A stretch of DNA of 64,000 bases from CAZUZS01 sp964624795 (GCA_964624795.1 CAZUZS010000011.1:1-64000); one strand, 5' to 3'; numbered from the stretch's first letter, positions 43,404 through 52,577 are shown. Numbers and translations: made by a program. Notes: generated by a model not told the origin, from the sequence alone.

Positions 43404-45380
43404 TCAACGATCTTCACTTTCCCATTTATTTGGCGCAACCTTCCGGTTCAAAATCATATCATTTGCAACGAAATAGAGTGAGCGGGCTTTGTTCTGCAGA
43501 TCGTGCAGAACCTCCGGTTTTTCGGAGGCGTAATCGTGAGCAGGATCTGCTGACCGGTAGCGATAGAGAGAGGCAACGCTGCCGATGCGGTCGATAAGAT
43601 ACCACTCATTCCATATAAAGCCCAGCATCTTGCCTTCTTCCATTAGCGCAAATCCTGTGTATTCGTTGGGCATGTGTAAAACATCCCGTCCAAAATTGGT
43701 TGTGCGGTAGGGAATCTTGAGCATTCCCAGCAGCATCTGGGTCAGGTCGATATGCCCGGTGATGTTCTGCACTTCCTGCGGCTTGATGAAATCCGGGTTG
43801 TAGATGAGACATGGGATGTGGGTGGACTGCAGGCTGAAATCGTAAATTGGCGTCTCCGCTTTGCCGTGGTCGCCAGTAATGACAAAAATGGTGTTTTTGA
43901 AGTAATCCTCCTTTTCCGCCAATTCAAAAAAGTGCTGCAACGCCCAGTCGGTGTAATCGAAGGTGGAGACAAACTGTTTGCCCGGCACCTGCGGGATGAT
44001 CCACGGCCCGTGATTGTTGGTGGAGAGAATCACACCGATGAACGGCTGTTTCGCGGAGCGGAATTCCTGGTTCATTTTCTCGAAAAGCTTGTGGTCCGGA
44101 ACACCCAGGCTGCTCAATACCTCGCTTTGCGGGAAATCGAACTGCGAGATCACATGCTCGATGCCGTTTCCGCGCAGGAATCCCGCCATATTATCGAAGT
44201 TGGGATCGTGCGAAACACCGAAATAGCTTTCGTATCCGTGTCGATGCAGGACGTCCAGAATCCCCGAAAACACCTGCTGTCCCTCATTTCGCTTTAAAAT
44301 AGATTTGCCGTAAACATTGGGCATCCCGAACAGGCTGGTAAAAAGGCCGATGTAAGTATGAAACCCGTTGGAATAAAAATGCGGAAAGTAGATGCCGTCG
44401 TGCTTGATCCGGTTAAAGAAGAGCGGGATGCCCTGCTTTTCGAACTGTTTGATGCCGTAATCGGAGAAACTTTCCAGCAGAAAAATTACCACGTTTCGCC
44501 GGGTGGGCGGTGCGCTGAAATTATACTCCCGCACCGGAAATCGCACAAATTTTCCGGTGGAATCACTGACCAGCTTTTGCACGGTGCGATAGGCCTCTGC
44601 TTTATTCTGAATTCCGAGAATTTGCTGCAGATTGGCTTCTTTTTTCTTTTCGTAAAGTATATCATTGGCCAGGGTAAAGATGCCGTTCAGTGCCAGTTGG
44701 TTGGCGGCGTTGTAATTGCTGAAGTAGGCGTGTCCCCAGCGCAGCGGCGTCTTCGGACTTATCGTTCCGCGGATGCCAATAAAAATGAATGGGGCGACAA
44801 TCAGAAAGCTCACCAGCTTGAGGATGAGCCCCTGCACCGGCTTCCGGAAATACAGCTTTTTCTGGAGCCGTCTGAAGAACCAGCCCAGTGCGACAACCAG
44901 CAACAGAATCATCAGCATGTACCACACCACCGGGTAAGTCTCCCACACCATTTTGATAACAAAGCCGGGATTCTCCTGCCAGTTTACGAAAAACGCATTC
45001 AGACGAACATGAAAGTACTTGTAAAAAGGAAGTTCCGCGATGCAGAGAAATGTGTAGATGAAAGTAATGAAAACCAGGTAGGCAGTGTTGAAAACAATGA
45101 GCCAGCGCTGCCGGTTAACGAGAAAGAAAAGGTAATTCAATACAAATAGCGGCGCGATCGCGTACAGCGATACAGCCATATCAAAACGGGCACCAACCAG
45201 GAACGACCGCAGCAGAACGAAGAACGGGACACTGCCAAACTGCCCGTAATTGGCCAATAGCAGGATGAGGCGGAAGAGGGCAAACAGCCCCATGAAAAGC
45301 AACACTATCTCGAAGAAGAAGATCAGAACCGGGTTGAGAAGAAGAAAGAACTTATTTGTTTTTGCACCTTTTTCTACCAT
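43404..45380 (-). CDS. LTA-synthase-like membrane sulfatase
   Basis: A protein of about 658 residues with five N-terminal membrane helices (to about residue 210) and a periplasmic alkaline-phosphatase-fold sulfatase domain. Motifs: VVIFLLESFSDYG (metal site), a threonine in NGFHTYIGLFTSLFG at the nucleophile place, LSTNNHGPW and FVITGDHGKAETP (Asp-His metal ligands). The family includes lipoteichoic-acid synthases and OpgB-type phosphoglycerol transferases; in a diderm a phosphoglycerol or phosphoethanolamine transfer to an envelope glycan or lipid is likelier than LTA synthesis. The frame opens at 45437; I prefer ATG 45380 (MVEKGAKTNKF), just before the first helix, though neither start has a strong Shine-Dalgarno. 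Confidence 0.85.
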   Translation of the reverse strand: MVEKGAKTNKFFLLLNPVLIFFFEIVLLFMGLFALFRLILLLANYGQFGSVPFFVLLRSFLVGARFDMAVSLYAIAPLFVLNYLFFLVNRQRWLIVFNTAYLVFITFIYTFLCIAELPFYKYFHVRLNAFFVNWQENPGFVIKMVWETYPVVWYMLMILLLVVALGWFFRRLQKKLYFRKPVQGLILKLVSFLIVAPFIFIGIRGTISPKTPLRWGHAYFSNYNAANQLALNGIFTLANDILYEKKKEANLQQILGIQNKAEAYRTVQKLVSDSTGKFVRFPVREYNFSAPPTRRNVVIFLLESFSDYGIKQFEKQGIPLFFNRIKHDGIYFPHFYSNGFHTYIGLFTSLFGMPNVYGKSILKRNEGQQVFSGILDVLHRHGYESYFGVSHDPNFDNMAGFLRGNGIEHVISQFDFPQSEVLSSLGVPDHKLFEKMNQEFRSAKQPFIGVILSTNNHGPWIIPQVPGKQFVSTFDYTDWALQHFFELAEKEDYFKNTIFVITGDHGKAETPIYDFSLQSTHIPCLIYNPDFIKPQEVQNITGHIDLTQMLLGMLKIPYRTTNFGRDVLHMPNEYTGFALMEEGKMLGFIWNEWYLIDRIGSVASLYRYRSADPAHDYASEKPEVLHDLQNKARSLYFVANDMILNRKVAPNKWESEDR

Positions 45381-45599
45381 TGATTCACCGCAAACGGGAC
45401 GATACCCATAATTCGTTAACGCACCGATAAAGCGCAAAATTTAGGGAAGAAACCTCCGGAGCACACGCTTAATTTTTATTACCGGAAAATTTTTCAGCCC
45501 AGGGTATTGACAAAAATTGATGGATTGTCTAAATTGTTAAGCAACTGCTTCGAACTATTTTATAATTATTTTTTGACTCAGATGATCGTTTCGGCTCAA

Positions 45600-47528
45600 A
45601 TGGGACTCAAACAATTTTCTTTGCTTTTTTTCCTTTTTATTTTGGGATTGTCGCAACTGACGGCTCTTCGGCTGGTTTCCGCACAGGAACCGCAATACCT
45701 GGAAGATATCCTGGAACAGGCAGAGGACGAGGAAGCTGGCAATGCCGATTGGCTGGAATACTTGTGGGAACTTCGGGAGAATCCCCTCGACTTGAATACG
45801 GCATCCATCTACGAACTGAACAGAATTCCATTTCTATCGACGCGGCTGACCGGAAATATCATCAAGCACCGGAGAACAGTCAGCGGATTTAAAAACCTTG
45901 ATGAATTGAAAAACATTGACGGCTTTGATGAAGAATTGCTGGAAGCACTGCGACCATTTGTCACTGTCAAAAAGCCTGCCATCCCAACCAAGATCGTCTA
46001 CCGCTTTAAATCGCGTGTGGAATCTCCATCCCGGAGGGGCTTCCGGGAAAATATTTATCAGGATCCGCTGTTTCTTCAGCACCGCGTTTTGTTCTCCACC
46101 GGTAGCGGTTTTTCAGGCGGCATCTTGTGGGAAAAAGACGCCGGCGAAGAGAATTATTTTGATTTCGGAAGCTACCACATTCGTTACCGCAAAGCAGGCA
46201 AACCATACTCCATTCTGGTAGGAGATTACCAGGTTCGCATCGGCTGCGGGCTTGCCAGTTGGTCGGCTTACGGGATGCCGCTCTCGGCCGCCGCTATTCC
46301 GGTGCGGGCGGAAACCGAATCGGCCTTCACCGGAAATCGTTCGTCCAATGAAATTGGATATTTGCGGGGCATTGCGCTGCAAACACAGATCAGGCGAAGT
46401 GCGCAACTTCAGTTTTTTTATTCCAAGCGGAATCTTGATGCTAATTTTTCGGACGATGGCCGGTCGGTTACCAGCCTGTATGCATCCGGACTGCACCGCA
46501 CGGAAACCGAAAAATCGAAGATCGGAGTGCTTCAGGAGAATCTTTGGGGCATTTCGGCGCAAAAGGAATTCAGCGCGCTGCGATTTCAACTATCCACGAT
46601 CCTTACGCGGCTAACCCATCCATACCAGGATTATGGCACATCTTACCATCATCTGAGTCTTTCCTACAACTGGTCAAACGGGGCAGTCCGCCCCGGCGGA
46701 GAGTTAGCGCTTTTCCAGGGAAAATTTCCGGCGATCCAGCAATATCTCTATTTCAATGAAGGCAAAATGAAATATGAAATGGCCGCTTACTACTACCACC
46801 CGGAATACCTTGCGCTGCGCGGCAGAGCCTTCGGATCGCTGGGGGCCATGCCCATGAACAAAGCCGGGGCTGCCATTTTCCTCGCCTATCGCATTTCCGC
46901 AGGGACCCAAATTGGTGGCTACATGCACTACTCGCGGAAGCTGCTCGATTACGAAGCGAATCCGTTTTTAGATCGAAATTATAATCTGGAAATACGGCAG
47001 CGCTTCGGATCTTTATGGTTCAAAATTCAATATTGGCAGAAATATCGCGAAAATGATGTGGAAGATGCATACGAATTGAACAAGAGACTGCGCGGGGCCC
47101 GCCTGGGAATCGGCCTAAAACTGGACAAGAATTTGAATTTTCAGAATCGCGTGGAAATCCGCTGGGCAGATCCGATGACTGCGAACAGCCGCTATTACGG
47201 AACCAGTCTGTTCCACCATGTGAATTGGCAGGCGACCCGGAGAGTGAAGATTGTTCTGCGCTGGACATCCTTTGACATCCCGGATTACGATCTCCGCATC
47301 TACGAGTTTGAACCCGACCTGCCGGGAAGCTTCCGGATCAGTATGCTCAACGACCGCGGTTACAAATGGCTCGCTCTGATACGCCTGAAACCGAATGATC
47401 ACATTCAATTTGATCTGAAATATCAACAGCGATATTATCCGGACCTCGCATCAATCGGCTCCGGATATGACGAAATCGATGCCAATCGGCTGCACGACTT
47501 CCGGATTTCCGTTATATGGAAGTACTAG
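45600..47528 (+). CDS. Helix-hairpin-helix + outer-membrane beta-barrel protein
   Basis: A 642-residue exported protein. A signal peptide (MGLKQFSLLFFLFILGLSQL, cut near VSAQ) is followed by an acidic stretch and two HhH-type units (about 65-125: PLDLNTASIYELNRIPFLS, FKNLDELKNIDGFDEELLEAL), the ComEA-like fold that in other proteins binds DNA. The remaining ~500 residues are aromatic-rich alternating strands (YHIRYRKAGKPYSILVGDYQ, KIQYWQKYRENDVEDAYEL) ending RISVIWKY, typical of an outer-membrane barrel. The frame opens at 45507; I choose ATG 45600 because it begins the signal peptide. Function unknown; DNA uptake is only suggested by the HhH part. Confidence 0.75.
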   Translation: MGLKQFSLLFFLFILGLSQLTALRLVSAQEPQYLEDILEQAEDEEAGNADWLEYLWELRENPLDLNTASIYELNRIPFLSTRLTGNIIKHRRTVSGFKNLDELKNIDGFDEELLEALRPFVTVKKPAIPTKIVYRFKSRVESPSRRGFRENIYQDPLFLQHRVLFSTGSGFSGGILWEKDAGEENYFDFGSYHIRYRKAGKPYSILVGDYQVRIGCGLASWSAYGMPLSAAAIPVRAETESAFTGNRSSNEIGYLRGIALQTQIRRSAQLQFFYSKRNLDANFSDDGRSVTSLYASGLHRTETEKSKIGVLQENLWGISAQKEFSALRFQLSTILTRLTHPYQDYGTSYHHLSLSYNWSNGAVRPGGELALFQGKFPAIQQYLYFNEGKMKYEMAAYYYHPEYLALRGRAFGSLGAMPMNKAGAAIFLAYRISAGTQIGGYMHYSRKLLDYEANPFLDRNYNLEIRQRFGSLWFKIQYWQKYRENDVEDAYELNKRLRGARLGIGLKLDKNLNFQNRVEIRWADPMTANSRYYGTSLFHHVNWQATRRVKIVLRWTSFDIPDYDLRIYEFEPDLPGSFRISMLNDRGYKWLALIRLKPNDHIQFDLKYQQRYYPDLASIGSGYDEIDANRLHDFRISVIWKY

Positions 47529-47571
47529 GCAAGAAAATCGGGATCAACCGATCAGGATTCAACCATTTATT

Positions 47572-47588
47572 CCCGGCAGCCTGCCGGG
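47572..47588. terminator. GC-rich hairpin between convergent genes
   Basis: CCCGGC-AGCCT-GCCGGG lies between the convergent barrel gene and the zinc-ribbon gene. The stem is 6 bp (more if the loop closes) and serves both directions, but no U run follows on either strand, so terminator function is uncertain. Confidence 0.4.
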
Positions 47589-47602
47589 GACACCTATTAA
47601 CC

Positions 47603-47812
47603 TCACGTAAAGCGACCGCCACCTCCGCCACATGAACTTCCGTAGCTGCTACCGCCACCGGAACTGCTGCCGGTAGTCGCGAACGCGGAAACGAGTTTCC
47701 TGGTATTTCCACTGCCGCACTTGGGGCAGTCCATTTCTTCGCTTCGCGAATAAGGTACTAACTCTTCAAATTTTTCGTCGCAATCCTGACAACGATATTC
47801 AAATAGAGGCAT
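47603..47812 (-). CDS. FmdB-type zinc ribbon protein
   Basis: A 69-residue protein. MPLFEYRCQDCDEKFEEL and MDCPKCGSGNTRKL give the two CxxC knuckles of the FmdB/CxxC_CxxC_SSSS regulatory-protein family, and the tail is Gly/Ser-rich (GSSSGGGSSYGSSCGGGGG), also typical. Members are thought to be small regulators or RNA/DNA-binding proteins; function not established. AAAGGAG precedes the ATG. The gene is divergent from mazG. Confidence 0.9.
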   Translation of the reverse strand: MPLFEYRCQDCDEKFEELVPYSRSEEMDCPKCGSGNTRKLVSAFATTGSSSGGGSSYGSSCGGGGGRFT

Positions 47813-48116
47813 TCTTACTACTCCTTTTAATCAGAAATATCAACCGCAATTCCATGTTATTCAGTGCTAAAGGATCCCCAGGGGGCACCCTCAAGAGAAA
47901 ATCCATTTATACAAAAGAAAATACTACCACAAAAATCACAATAAAACAGATAAGACAAATCACCGCAATGCCGGACCGATCTTCTCCCAATAGAAATATT
48001 CGATTCCTCTTTTAAAATTATGATACAGGAAAAGAGAAATATTTCCTGCACAATTTTGCGTTAAACCGGCTTGATCCGACCTTGTGGCCGAAATGGACTT
48101 CAAATCAGCACCTCAA

Positions 48117-48165
48117 TTGCATTAAATGCAAGGAGGGATGAGAAGTGGAATTGCAGTTTCTGCAA
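48117..48165. promoter_or_regulatory. Two TTGCA-N5-TGCAA palindromes upstream of mazG
   Basis: TTGCA-TTAAA-TGCAA (48117-48131) and TTGCA-GTTTC-TGCAA (48151-48165), centres 34 bp apart, about three helical turns. The same palindrome occurs twice 4 kb away after the NtrC-type gene (52414-52428, 52445-52459). Probably binding sites of one regulator, most simply the NtrC-type protein encoded between them (inference). Confidence 0.6.
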
Positions 48166-48217
48166 ATATCCACAAATCTTTTTGTGTTTGGATAACTTCA
48201 TGTGTAATTTACTCCGA

Positions 48218-48232
48218 TTGTAAAAACTGCAA
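48218..48232. promoter_or_regulatory. Degenerate TTGCA-N5-TGCAA palindrome at mazG start
   Basis: TTGTA-AAAAC-TGCAA differs by one base from the 10-bp palindrome core and ends eight bases before the mazG ATG. A protein bound here would block mazG transcription or translation start. Confidence 0.45.
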
Positions 48233-48240
48233 TTGAGGGA

Positions 48241-49011
48241 ATGATGTCCGCAAATTCAGAATTCAAGAATCTAATAGAAATTATGCAGCGTCTCCGCAAG
48301 GAGTGCCCCTGGGACCGCCAGCAAACTCCCCAGTCGCTCCGCCAGTATATTTTGGAGGAGGCATACGAAACAGTAGAAGCCATCGACGGCCAGGATTGGG
48401 ATGAGCTAAAAAAGGAACTTGGCGACTTATTGCTGCAAATCGTGTTTCAAGCCGAAATAGCTGCCGAGACGCAGCGCTTCGATTTAGGAGAAGTTATTAA
48501 ACATATAAACGAGAAGCTAATCCGTCGACATCCGCACGTTTTTGGCGATGTTAAGGTGAACAATGCCGAAGATGTGAAGGAGAACTGGGAGCAGATTAAG
48601 GTTCAGCAGGAGAACCGGAAGTCCTTGCTGGAAGGTGTTCCGCGCAATCTGAGTGGTCTCCTGCGGGCGCAGCGTCTCCAGGACAAAGCCTCGCAAGTGG
48701 GTTTCGACTGGGAAGAGGTACACGGCATTCTTGAAAAAATGAAAGAGGAGATCGTCGAATTAGAGGATGCTATTGAAGAGAAAAATCCCGAGGAGATTGA
48801 AAGCGAAATCGGGGATATCATCTTTTCTGTTGTGAATTTGGCAAGATTCCGGAAGGTGAGCGCCGAAGATGCCCTTCGAAAAACCATCAACAAGTTTATC
48901 AGTCGGTTCCAATACATCGAAGAAAAACTCGCCAAGATGGGTAGGACTGTGTACCAGTCTTCTCTTCAGGAAATGGACCAGTTGTGGGAAGAATCTAAAA
49001 ACCATCTGTAA
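48241..49011 (+). CDS. mazG: Nucleoside triphosphate pyrophosphohydrolase MazG
   Basis: A 256-residue all-alpha NTP pyrophosphatase that hydrolyses nucleoside triphosphates to monophosphates, cleaning damaged nucleotides. Motifs: LRKECPWDRQQTPQSLRQYI, LEEAYETVEAID and LKKELGDLLLQIVFQAEIA (EExxE and ExxD metal sites), and a second MazG repeat (VELEDAIEEKNPEEIESEIG). Length equals that of E. coli MazG (263). ATG 48241 follows GAATTGAGG-like sequence with a regulatory palindrome directly before it. It precedes the second kinase/regulator pair by 32 bp on the same strand, so it may share its transcript. Confidence 0.94.
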   Translation: MMSANSEFKNLIEIMQRLRKECPWDRQQTPQSLRQYILEEAYETVEAIDGQDWDELKKELGDLLLQIVFQAEIAAETQRFDLGEVIKHINEKLIRRHPHVFGDVKVNNAEDVKENWEQIKVQQENRKSLLEGVPRNLSGLLRAQRLQDKASQVGFDWEEVHGILEKMKEEIVELEDAIEEKNPEEIESEIGDIIFSVVNLARFRKVSAEDALRKTINKFISRFQYIEEKLAKMGRTVYQSSLQEMDQLWEESKNHL

Positions 49012-49043
49012 TTTAGTAATTGAGCTTTGACGAAAGGAACAGT

Positions 49044-51059
49044 ATGCTGATCAGCCTGGTTGGTCTCCTTCTAAGCTTTTCCGTGGTTCTACATCTATGG
49101 ACTATTGGCTCCGTTTATCGTCAAAAGCTCCAATCTCTCGTCGTCCCATTATTTATATATTTAAATGTTCTGATTGTCCTAATCGAATTATGCTCAATTT
49201 TTTTCCTTCAGGAAAATCCCGGGTATATTCTTACCAACATCTTTAAAATACGATTCATTGCACAGGCTTTTATTCCGCCAATCCTGTTTCACCTGAATCA
49301 GAATTATTCATTCGGCACCAATCTGCCCAAGTTTAATTTCAAGAATATCTTCTTTTTCGCAATCAGCATTATTTTTAGCGCGGCCGCTCTTTCGGGAGTC
49401 ATGATAGATGGAATTATTGTGAAGAACGGCATGACATTTCCGAAATACACGATTTTTTACCTCCTTTTCATCGTCTATTTCTATGCAACATTTTATTACC
49501 TCCTTATCGAATTTATCCAAAAATATCATACGGCCAAAAGAAGAACAGAGATAATCAACATGCGGGATTTCATCATCTTTATTATTCCTGTTACCGTACT
49601 GGCCTTCTCCTGCCTGAATCTGTTGCCTTTCGCAGGGGTTATTCATCCTGCGCTCTTTCTTTGCTATCCCCTGCTTAGTATTATTGTTACCATGCTGGCT
49701 TTTCGTTTCAATCTCCTTGATTTCGATAATTTTATTTCCAACTCCATTTCATTTTTCCTTGTATCGCTGTTTTATATCGCCCTGCTATCGTTTATCCCTT
49801 TCGAGAACAGGGTGCGAATATTTTCTATTTCAATCCCTGTCATTATTATCTTCTTCCTGATTTTTTACAACCTTCAGGACAGAATGATAAAACTTATTAA
49901 GGAACAGAGCTTGGAGGAAGATTACAACCTGGAAGAGGAGTTGGAGAGTTTTCTTAGTGAAGTGGGTAAGTATTTTGACAGACAAGACCTTGCAAAATTT
50001 TTGGGTGATTTTTCACGAAAGGTATTACGAGCTGTGAAATGTGCAGTAGTGGCCTCACGTTTCGATATTAAGCCTTATGAATCCATTTACCTGGATGGAT
50101 TCTCAGCAGGCATGATAGATGAACTTCTGTCACATTCAAATTCACCCATTTTAGAGACACTCGAAACTGATCGGCTGATATTAAACAAATTTGATCATCC
50201 TCCCCAGTCTTCCATGTACCAGGCTATGAATAGCTATAATCTGTATCTCGGAATTCCTATGTTATCAAATAATAACATGATGGGATTTATCTTCCTGGGA
50301 GGAGACCGAAAAAGGATACACTTCACCAAGAAAGACCTGCGCTTTGCGCGTTTTCTTTCTGTTCAGGCCGCAAACGCAATGCAGAATGTCCAGGCAATAG
50401 AAAAGACCGTTCAGGTGAAAAAGATGGCAGATCTGGGACTTATGGCTTCCCAGTTAGCCCACGATTTCCAATCCTTCATAACACTCACGAAGCTGGAAGT
50501 TCCCGCCGACAACCGGCTGCGGCATCACGCCAATTATATGGAAAAATTAGTGAGAGACTTGCTGAATTACACCCGGCCGCAGGACCTGAGATTGGCGCCG
50601 GTTAACCTGAACCAGCTAATTGACATGTCTCTTGATTTGGTGAATTTCCCTGAAAACATCGTCATTGAAAAACACTATTCTGATAGCATTCCGGAAATCA
50701 GGGTAGATAACAATGAAATGCGACGGGTCTTTTTAAATCTATTTGAGAACAGCACGCGTGCCATGTCAGAAGGGGGAGGAAGGATCAAGATTACGACCCG
50801 TCCTCTGCGGCCATTGTCGAAAGTACGTCATAATCCCTGGATTTATATCGAAATTCTGGACGAGGGAGCCGGTATTCCCGAAGAGTTTTTAGAAAAGATT
50901 TTCGAACCGTTCTTTACCACCTTCAAACAGGAGGGGGGGAACGGAATGGGTCTCGCTATGGTTCGGCAGATTATTACAAGGCACAAAGGTTTTATAGATG
51001 TAACAAGCAAATTAGGCAAAGGAACCATCTTTAATATCAGACTCCCGTATTTGGTTTAG
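49044..51059 (+). CDS. Membrane histidine kinase with GAF domain (PrsK-like)
   Basis: A 671-residue kinase. About eight membrane helices fill residues 1-285, a coiled acidic linker (EQSLEEDYNLEEELESFL) leads to a GAF-like domain (about 310-450), and the kinase core has ASQLAHDFQSFITLTKL (phospho-His), NLFENSTRAM (N box), ILDEGAGIPEEF and GNGMGLAMVRQIITRHKG. This is the architecture of PrsK kinases that go with PrsR-type NtrC regulators. A TTG frame starts at 49020; I choose ATG 49044 with AAAGGA before it. The gene directly precedes its regulator (9 bp), so they form one pair. Confidence 0.88.
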   Translation: MLISLVGLLLSFSVVLHLWTIGSVYRQKLQSLVVPLFIYLNVLIVLIELCSIFFLQENPGYILTNIFKIRFIAQAFIPPILFHLNQNYSFGTNLPKFNFKNIFFFAISIIFSAAALSGVMIDGIIVKNGMTFPKYTIFYLLFIVYFYATFYYLLIEFIQKYHTAKRRTEIINMRDFIIFIIPVTVLAFSCLNLLPFAGVIHPALFLCYPLLSIIVTMLAFRFNLLDFDNFISNSISFFLVSLFYIALLSFIPFENRVRIFSISIPVIIIFFLIFYNLQDRMIKLIKEQSLEEDYNLEEELESFLSEVGKYFDRQDLAKFLGDFSRKVLRAVKCAVVASRFDIKPYESIYLDGFSAGMIDELLSHSNSPILETLETDRLILNKFDHPPQSSMYQAMNSYNLYLGIPMLSNNNMMGFIFLGGDRKRIHFTKKDLRFARFLSVQAANAMQNVQAIEKTVQVKKMADLGLMASQLAHDFQSFITLTKLEVPADNRLRHHANYMEKLVRDLLNYTRPQDLRLAPVNLNQLIDMSLDLVNFPENIVIEKHYSDSIPEIRVDNNEMRRVFLNLFENSTRAMSEGGGRIKITTRPLRPLSKVRHNPWIYIEILDEGAGIPEEFLEKIFEPFFTTFKQEGGNGMGLAMVRQIITRHKGFIDVTSKLGKGTIFNIRLPYLV

Positions 51060-51068
51060 GTGATATCT

Positions 51069-52409
51069 ATGGAAGATCCAAAAAAAATTCTGATTGTCGA
51101 AGACAGTGTGATTTGGTGTGAAAGCTATAAGCGATGGATCGGGGATCAGTATGATATAAAACTGGCCTTTAACAAAACCGAAGGCCTCGATTATTATGCG
51201 AGCTTTACGCCCGATCTCGTTATTCTCGATTTAGGACTTCCCCAAATCAGCGATGGCCTGGACTTGCTGGATGAATTTATCAAGAAAGGCTACGATTCCC
51301 AGATTATCGTGGTAACATCCTTCAAAGACCACCAGTACGCACTGGACGCACAACGACGCGGCGCTTATTCCTACTTTTCAAAAGGGGAAAATATTGAAGA
51401 AGAATTGCCGAATCTCGTAAAACAGGCCTTGCGCATGCTGAAGCTGGAGCGCGAAAACAAGGAATTACGCTCCAGGCTGAAGGATAATATTCAGTTTGAT
51501 CATATCGTGGCTATCAGCCAGCCCATGCAGAAGGTGCTTCATCTGATCGAACAAATAAAAAACAGCTCCGAGCCGATTCTCATCACCGGAGAATCGGGCG
51601 TCGGCAAAGAAGTAATTGCTCGCCACATATTTGATCGCAGCGCACAATACAACCGGAATTTTGTCGCGATTAATTGTGCTGCCCTGCCCGCAAATTTATT
51701 GGAAAGTGAAATGTTCGGATACGAAAAGGGAGCATTTACCGGCGCAGTCAAATCAACCCGCGGCAAATTTGAATTGGCCCATGAAGGGACGTTCTTTCTG
51801 GATGAAATCGGGGAGATGCCTGTTGAATTGCAGGCCAAACTCCTGCGAGTACTGGAAAGCAAAACATTCTACCGATTGGGCAGCGAGAAAGAAATCAGGG
51901 TAAATTTCCGATTAATCTCGGCCACAAACAAGAACCTTTCAGAGTTGATCACGCAAAACAAATTTCGCGAGGATCTGTTTTACCGGATAAACGTCATCCC
52001 GGTGACCATCCCACCACTGAGAGAACGGCCCGACGACATTCCAGCATTGATAAATTTCATTATCGAAAAATTTTGCCGAGAAAATAATTTGGCCACACCC
52101 AAAATGGCGAGCCGCGTTATTCCGTTTCTTTCGCATCTGCGGTGGGAGGGCAATGTCCGCGAGTTGGAGAACACCATAAAAAGATTGATTATCACAAAAC
52201 CGGATTTTATCGATTTACCCGATCTTCCCGCAGACATAATCGAAGATTCCAATAATTTCCTGGATAAAGCGTTGGCTAATGAACTATCACTGGAAGATGT
52301 GTCCAAACTGTATGTCAAAATGGTTCTGGATCTGAAAAGAGGGAACAAGAAAGAGGCTTGCAAGCTTCTGAACATCAACTACCGTACCTTGATGAGCAAG
52401 ATTAATTGA
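51069..52409 (+). CDS. NtrC-family sigma54 activator (PrsR-like)
   Basis: A 446-residue regulator: receiver (phosphoacceptor D in VILDLGLPQ, about residue 53), AAA+ domain with ITGESGVGKEV (Walker A), GYEKGAFTGAV (GAFTGA loop), TFFLDEIGEMP (Walker B), and a Fis-type HTH at the very C-terminus (KEACKLLNINYRTLMSKIN). The receiver's switch lysine is replaced by FSKGENI, as in some PrsR-type proteins. A GTG frame starts at 51060; ATG 51069 gives MEDPKKILIVED. Pairs with the preceding kinase. The palindromes right after its stop and before mazG are candidate targets (inference). Confidence 0.9.
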   Translation: MEDPKKILIVEDSVIWCESYKRWIGDQYDIKLAFNKTEGLDYYASFTPDLVILDLGLPQISDGLDLLDEFIKKGYDSQIIVVTSFKDHQYALDAQRRGAYSYFSKGENIEEELPNLVKQALRMLKLERENKELRSRLKDNIQFDHIVAISQPMQKVLHLIEQIKNSSEPILITGESGVGKEVIARHIFDRSAQYNRNFVAINCAALPANLLESEMFGYEKGAFTGAVKSTRGKFELAHEGTFFLDEIGEMPVELQAKLLRVLESKTFYRLGSEKEIRVNFRLISATNKNLSELITQNKFREDLFYRINVIPVTIPPLRERPDDIPALINFIIEKFCRENNLATPKMASRVIPFLSHLRWEGNVRELENTIKRLIITKPDFIDLPDLPADIIEDSNNFLDKALANELSLEDVSKLYVKMVLDLKRGNKKEACKLLNINYRTLMSKIN

Positions 52410-52413
52410 CAAT

Positions 52414-52477
52414 TTGCACCTAATGCAATCCCCGCCAGCGACAATTGCATTTTCTGCAATCCCCGCCAGCGACAATT
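52414..52477. promoter_or_regulatory. Tandem 31-bp units carrying TTGCA-N5-TGCAA palindromes
   Basis: TTGCA-CCTAA-TGCAA (52414-52428) and TTGCA-TTTTC-TGCAA (52445-52459) are each followed by the identical 16-mer TCCCCGCCAGCGACAA, giving a 31-bp period. The pair lies about 110-150 bp before a -24/-12-like site at 52562, the usual enhancer distance for NtrC-class activators. Binding by the upstream regulator is inference. Confidence 0.6.
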
Positions 52478-52561
52478 CACCCTATTTTATTAAAAATTAA
52501 CGGCTTACAGAAATATTTCTCGCAAGCGAAACAAATACAGGGTATTAAGCGAGATTTATTG

Positions 52562-52577
52562 TGGCAGGATATTTGAT
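52562..52577 (+). promoter_or_regulatory. Sigma54-like -24/-12 candidate
   Basis: TGGCAGGATATTTGAT fits the -24 element and spacing but has GA at -12, exactly as at 7389-7404. It lies 48 bp before a 50-codon frame and 230 bp before the receiver gene. Confidence 0.35.

Larger units (their letters stand above)
47813..48240. other. Divergent intergenic region with palindromes, 428 bp
   Basis: Between fmdB-like (-) and mazG (+). It holds three copies (two perfect, one with a mismatch) of TTGCA-N5-TGCAA and a CTCAATTGCA / TGCAATTGAG inverted pair spanning 48112-48237. A 27-codon minus-strand frame with TTG start (47907-47990) encodes a short hydrophobic helix but has only a distant AGAGGA; see findings. 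Nothing else is recognisable. Confidence 0.55.

Noticed and set aside
52414..52477. CRISPR-like direct repeat
   Set aside because: Only two units, 8-base variable parts and internal palindromes; better explained as regulatory sites.
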